Positions 60,261 through 64,000 of a DNA stretch of 64,000 bases are shown one piece after another. The stretch's first letter is position 1, and each line of letters starts with the position of its first letter. The notes beneath the pieces were generated by a model. That model saw only the letters and a list, made by a program, of their open reading frames with translations, was not told where the DNA came from and made no database searches. Source of the DNA: Ancylobacter rudongensis (GTDB lineage: Bacteria > Pseudomonadota > Alphaproteobacteria > Rhizobiales > Xanthobacteraceae); NCBI RefSeq assembly GCF_900100155.1, contig NZ_FMTP01000001.1, positions 682,001-746,000 on the forward strand, written 5' to 3'. The position numbers were made by a program, and so were the translations under genes.

Positions 60261-61481
60261 TCAATCCTCCAGCCGCAGAATCTCACACATCTCGCCAGCC
60301 GCGGCCGCCGGGGCGTGCGGGCGGCGGACGAGGAGGACATCGGCGCGGGCGAGATTGCGCAGCATGGAGCTGTCCTGCACCGGCAGCGCCCGCACCAGCG
60401 GCACGCCCTCGGCATGGCCGACGATCTCCGCGCGCTGGAAGTCCATGCGCTGCTCGTTCGCCTTCACATCTCCCGCCAGCCGCGCCGGCTCCAGCTCGGG
60501 ATGCGCCGGCACCTCCAGCCCCTGCAGCGCCTTGATGAGCGGCACCAGGAACAGCAGCGCGCAGACATGCGCCGAGACCGGGTTGCCGGGAAGCCCGAGC
60601 ACCTGCGTGCGCGTCGCGGCAGAGCGGCCGAACATCAGCGGCTTGCCGGGACGCAGCGCGATGCGGTGGACCGCGAGGTCGACCCCTTGGGCGGTCAGGG
60701 CCGGGGCGATCAGGTCATGGTCGCCGACCGAGGCGCCGCCCGTCGTCACCAGCACGTCGAAGCCGCCATCGAGGGCGGCGCGCACGCCCGCCTGCGTGGC
60801 CTCCATCGTGTCGGGCAAGATGCCGAGATCCGTCACCTCAGCCCCGGCGGCGCGGGCTAGCGCGGCGACCGAATAGAGATTGGAGACGATGACCTGGTGG
60901 GCGGCGGCGCCTGTGCCCGGTCGCACCAGCTCGTCGCCGGTGGAGAGCATGGCGACGCGCGGGCGGCGGGCGACACTTACCGTGTCGACATCGCCAGCCG
61001 CGACCAGAGCGAGATCGCGGGCGCGCAGGCGGTGTCCGGGCGCCAGCAGCACCTCACCGGCGGCGAAGTCGCCCCCGGCGCGGCGGATGTGGCGGCCGGG
61101 CGTGGCGGCCTCGGTGAGGGTGATGGCATTGCCCTCGCGGCGCGTATCTTCCTGGATGATGATGGAATCGGCGCCCTCGGGCAGCACGGCGCCGGTGAAG
61201 ATGCGGACCGTGGTGCCGGGCGCGACGCGGCCGGCATAGGGCCGACCGGCGGCGGATTCGCCAATAAGCTCAAGAGTGGCGGGCACGCTCGATGCGTCCA
61301 GTGCCCGTAGGGCGTAGCCGTCCATGGCGGAGACATCGGCGCCCGGCGTGGTGCGGCGGGCAATCACCGGGGCGGCCAGCACCCGACCGTCGGCCTGCTC
61401 CAGCAGGACGGTCTCACTGCCCAGTGGCGCGGCGGTGGAGAGCAGGAGGGCCAGCGCCTCCTCGACCGGGATCAGCGCCAT
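60261..61481 (-). CDS. moeA: Molybdopterin molybdotransferase (MoeA/Glp)
   Basis: MoeA inserts molybdate into adenylated molybdopterin. The 406-residue product has the MoeA order: DVSAMDGYALRALD, IFTGAVLPEGADSIIIQED, VAMLSTGDELV and TTGGASVGDHDLIAPAL, followed by the C-terminal domain IV. The ATG at 61481, with GAGGAG upstream, starts the family N-terminus MALIPVEEAL. It follows moaC by 10 bases. Confidence 0.96.
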   Translation of the reverse strand: MALIPVEEALALLLSTAAPLGSETVLLEQADGRVLAAPVIARRTTPGADVSAMDGYALRALDASSVPATLELIGESAAGRPYAGRVAPGTTVRIFTGAVLPEGADSIIIQEDTRREGNAITLTEAATPGRHIRRAGGDFAAGEVLLAPGHRLRARDLALVAAGDVDTVSVARRPRVAMLSTGDELVRPGTGAAAHQVIVSNLYSVAALARAAGAEVTDLGILPDTMEATQAGVRAALDGGFDVLVTTGGASVGDHDLIAPALTAQGVDLAVHRIALRPGKPLMFGRSAATRTQVLGLPGNPVSAHVCALLFLVPLIKALQGLEVPAHPELEPARLAGDVKANEQRMDFQRAEIVGHAEGVPLVRALPVQDSSMLRNLARADVLLVRRPHAPAAAAGEMCEILRLED

Positions 61482-61491
61482 GGCTTTCTCC

Positions 61492-61977
61492 TCAGTCCGC
61501 CTGCCAATGGCCGGAGCGTCCACCGGATTTTTCCAGCAGCCGCACCTTCTCGATCCGCATGAAGCGATCGACCGCCTTGGCCATGTCGTAGACGGTGAGG
61601 CAGGCGACGGTGACGGCGGTCAGTGCTTCCATCTCGACGCCGGTCTGGCCGCTGGTGCGGACCGTGGCGCGGACGACGAGGCCGGGCAGGGCCGGGGCGG
61701 GCTCGATCTCCACTGCGACCTTGGAGAGCAGGAGGGCGTGGCAGAGCGGGATCAGTTCATGGGTACGCTTGGCCGCCATGATGCCGGCAAGGCGCGCGGT
61801 GCCGATCACGTCGCCCTTTTTGGCATTGCCGGAGAGGATGAGGTCGAGCGTCTCCGCCCGCATCACCACCTCGCCCTCGGCAACCGCAACGCGATCCGTG
61901 ACCTGCTTGTCGGCGACATCGACCATGTTGGCGGCGCCGGCGGCGTCGAGATGGGTCAGGCGGGGCGCGTCGGACAT
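61492..61977 (-). CDS. moaC: Cyclic pyranopterin monophosphate synthase
   Basis: MoaC completes cyclic pyranopterin monophosphate formation, the first step of molybdenum cofactor synthesis, after MoaA. The 161-residue product has [45 protein letters not shown] and the [20 protein letters not shown] segment. It starts 3 bases after trpC and is followed by moeA after 10 bases, so cofactor genes are transcribed together with tryptophan genes, an order I recall from other alphaproteobacteria. Confidence 0.97.
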   Translation of the reverse strand: MSDAPRLTHLDAAGAANMVDVADKQVTDRVAVAEGEVVMRAETLDLILSGNAKKGDVIGTARLAGIMAAKRTHELIPLCHALLLSKVAVEIEPAPALPGLVVRATVRTSGQTGVEMEALTAVTVACLTVYDMAKAVDRFMRIEKVRLLEKSGGRSGHWQAD

Positions 61978-61980
61978 GGA

Positions 61981-62796
61981 TCAGCCGGCCGCGCGCGCGG
62001 GCAAGGTGGGGGCGAGCAGGGTGCGCGTCGCGTCCGCCACATCCGCCTGCCGCATCAGGCTCTCGCCGACAAGGATGCAGTTGATGTTCACCTGCGCCAG
62101 CCGGGCGATATCGTCCGGCGTGAAGATGCCGCTTTCGCCGACGATGATGCGGTCGGCGGGGATGCGCGGGGCGAGGCGCTCGGACGTTTCCAGCGTCACC
62201 TCGAAATTGCGCAGGTTGCGGTTGTTGATGCCGACGAGCCGCGCCGGCAGCTTCAAGGCCCGGTCGAGCTCGGCGTCGTCATGCACCTCCACCAGCGCGT
62301 CCATGCCGAGGCCGTGCGCGGTCTCGACGAGGTCGAGCGCCAGCGCATCTTCGACCGAGGCCATGATGACGAGGATGCAATCGGCGCCCCAGCTGCGCGC
62401 CTCGAACACCTGGTAGGTGTCGTAGAGGAAATCCTTGCGCAGCGCCGGCAGCGAACAGGCGGCCCGGGCGGCGACGAGGAACTCCGGCGCGCCCTGGAAG
62501 GAGGGGCGGTCGGTAAGCACGGACAGACACGCCGCCCCGCCTTCCTCATAGGCCCGGGCCAGAGAGGGCGGGGCGAAATCGGCGCGGATCAGCCCCTTGG
62601 AGGGGCTGGCTTTCTTGATCTCGGCGATCAGCGCGGTGGTGCCGGCGGCGATCTTCGCCTCGATCGCCTTGAGGAATCCACGCGCCGGGGGCTGCGCCTC
62701 GGCAGCAGCGCGCACGCCGGCGAAAGGCCGCTCGCGTTTGGCGGTGGCGATCTCCTCGCGCTTATAGGCGCCGATCTTCTCCAGAATGTCGGCCAT
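61981..62796 (-). CDS. trpC: Indole-3-glycerol phosphate synthase
   Basis: TrpC closes the indole ring in tryptophan synthesis. The 271-residue TIM barrel has [72 protein letters not shown] and [13 protein letters not shown], all family signatures. It is a separate gene and not fused to trpF. It lies 9 bases after trpD and 3 bases before moaC. Confidence 0.98.
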   Translation of the reverse strand: MADILEKIGAYKREEIATAKRERPFAGVRAAAEAQPPARGFLKAIEAKIAAGTTALIAEIKKASPSKGLIRADFAPPSLARAYEEGGAACLSVLTDRPSFQGAPEFLVAARAACSLPALRKDFLYDTYQVFEARSWGADCILVIMASVEDALALDLVETAHGLGMDALVEVHDDAELDRALKLPARLVGINNRNLRNFEVTLETSERLAPRIPADRIIVGESGIFTPDDIARLAQVNINCILVGESLMRQADVADATRTLLAPTLPARAAG

Positions 62797-62805
62797 GCCG
62801 CGCTC

Positions 62806-63831
62806 CTATTCCGCCGCTGCGAGGGCGGAGGCCGCGACCAGCCGGTCGAGCGCCGCCGCCGCATGGCCGCCCGTCAGGCTGGCGCGCGCCAGTTCCAGTC
62901 CGGCGCCGAGTTCGTCGACCTTGCCGGCAACGACCAGCGCGGCGGCGGCGTTGAGCAGGGCGACATCGGCATAGGCGCTCGGCTCGCCATTGAGCACCGC
63001 GCGCAATGCCAGCGCATTGGCGGCGCCGTCGCCGCCCTTCAGCGCTTCCGGCGTGGCGCGGGTGAGGCCGAACGTCTCCGGCGCGATCTCAAAGCTGCGA
63101 ATGGCGCCGTCCTTCAGTTCGGCGACATGGGTCGGGCCTGTGGTGGTGATCTCGTCGAGGCCGTCGGAGCCGTGGACCACCCAGGCGCGGGTCGAGCCGA
63201 GCGTGCGCAGCACCTCGGCGATGGGCTCGACCCAGCCTCGGGCGAACACGCCGACCATCTGCCGGGTGACGCCAGCGGGGTTGGACAGCGGGCCGATCAG
63301 GTTGAAGATGGTGCGCGTGCCCATTTCCACCCGGGTCGGGCCGACATGCTTCATCGCCGGGTGATGGGCGGGGGCGAACATGAAGCCGATGCCGGCCTCG
63401 CTGATGCACCGGGAGATGGCGGCTGGCGACAGGTCGATCGTCACGCCAAGCGCCATCAGTACGTCGGCGGCGCCGGACTTCGAGGAGAGCGCGCGGTTGC
63501 CATGCTTGGCCACCGGCACGCCCGCGCCGGCGACGATGAAGGCGGCGCAGGTGGAGATGTTGTAGGAGCCGGAGGCGTCGCCCCCGGTGCCGACCACGTC
63601 CACAGCGTCGGCCGGCGCGTCCACCCGCAGCATCTTGGCGCGCATGGTGGAAACGGCGCCGGCGATTTCCTCGATCGCCTCGCCCCGCACCCTGAGCGCC
63701 ATGAGGATGGCGCCGATCTGCGAGGGCGTCGCCTCGCCCGACATCATCACGTCGAAGGCGGCGGCGGCTTCCGCCCGCGTCAGAGTGGTGCCGGTCGCCA
63801 GCTTGCCGATGATGGGCTTGAGGTTGTCCAT
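62806..63831 (-). CDS. trpD: Anthranilate phosphoribosyltransferase
   Basis: TrpD transfers phosphoribose from PRPP to anthranilate. The 341-residue product has the PRPP-binding GTGGD at residues 81-85, [39 protein letters not shown] and [14 protein letters not shown]-like sequence. I use the ATG 63831, which gives the usual [11 protein letters not shown] start. A GTG at 63867 overlaps the trpG stop as GTGA and would add 12 residues; it may be the true initiation point by coupling. Confidence 0.96.
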   Translation of the reverse strand: MDNLKPIIGKLATGTTLTRAEAAAAFDVMMSGEATPSQIGAILMALRVRGEAIEEIAGAVSTMRAKMLRVDAPADAVDVVGTGGDASGSYNISTCAAFIVAGAGVPVAKHGNRALSSKSGAADVLMALGVTIDLSPAAISRCISEAGIGFMFAPAHHPAMKHVGPTRVEMGTRTIFNLIGPLSNPAGVTRQMVGVFARGWVEPIAEVLRTLGSTRAWVVHGSDGLDEITTTGPTHVAELKDGAIRSFEIAPETFGLTRATPEALKGGDGAANALALRAVLNGEPSAYADVALLNAAAALVVAGKVDELGAGLELARASLTGGHAAAALDRLVAASALAAAE

Positions 63832-63863
63832 GTGGCCCTGCGTCCCCGCCTGTTGTGCCGCGC

Positions 63864-64000
<137 letters not shown>

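Overview
This is a high-GC chromosomal window from an alphaproteobacterium. It most likely belongs to the Hyphomicrobiales, near the Xanthobacteraceae (Ancylobacter/Starkeya/Xanthobacter-like); that placement is my inference. It rests on the conserved gene orders yajC-secD-secF-Mth938-phytoene synthase-like, a 14-gene nuo operon, lolCD-dnaE, rpsB-tsf-pyrH-frr-uppS-cdsA-rseP-bamA-lpxD-fabZ-lpxA-lpxI-lpxB-gltA-gltX-comEC-lexA and moeA-moaC-trpC-trpD-trpG, and on GTTC-N7-GTTC LexA boxes. No rRNA, insertion sequence, prophage or CRISPR array was seen.

Layout. 1-5.2 kb: a partial DUF815 ATPase (minus) diverges from yajC-secD-secF and two genes whose human relatives (NDUFAF3, NDUFAF6) are complex I assembly factors. 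5.2-7.1 kb: kdsA and kdsD (minus), for the Kdo sugar of lipopolysaccharide. 7.3-10.8 kb: an AI-2E-type transporter, tRNA-Asp(GTC), a small exported protein and an AGCS alanine/sodium symporter. 11.3-26.2 kb: nuoA to nuoN, with an extra 87-aa membrane protein gene between nuoH and nuoI. 26.2-33.3 kb: birA, RNase J, methylmalonyl-CoA epimerase, a DUF1467 protein, proS and the lolC/lolD lipoprotein exporter.

33.3-38.6 kb: a promoter flanked and overlapped by two LexA boxes drives a 32-aa single-span membrane peptide, followed by four tandem hairpin repeats and dnaE. A sulfotransferase gene behind an AT-rich leader comes next. 38.8-52.5 kb: ribosomal protein S2, EF-Ts, UMP kinase and ribosome recycling factor, then envelope biogenesis (UppS, CdsA, RseP, BamA, LpxD, FabZ, LpxA, LpxI, LpxB). 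dxr, often present between cdsA and rseP in alphaproteobacteria, is absent. 52.5-64 kb, mostly minus: citrate synthase, GltX, a ComEC-like protein (plus), LexA with its own LexA box, a GntR regulator, an HpxZ-like protein, moeA, moaC, trpC, trpD and the 3' end of trpG.

Most of the window is core housekeeping. The parts that stand out are the LexA-controlled micropeptide upstream of dnaE, which looks like a SidA-type division checkpoint peptide; the pairing of NDUFAF3- and NDUFAF6-like genes with secDF; the extra small membrane protein in the nuo operon; and a helix-hairpin-helix-like tail fused to ribosomal protein S2.
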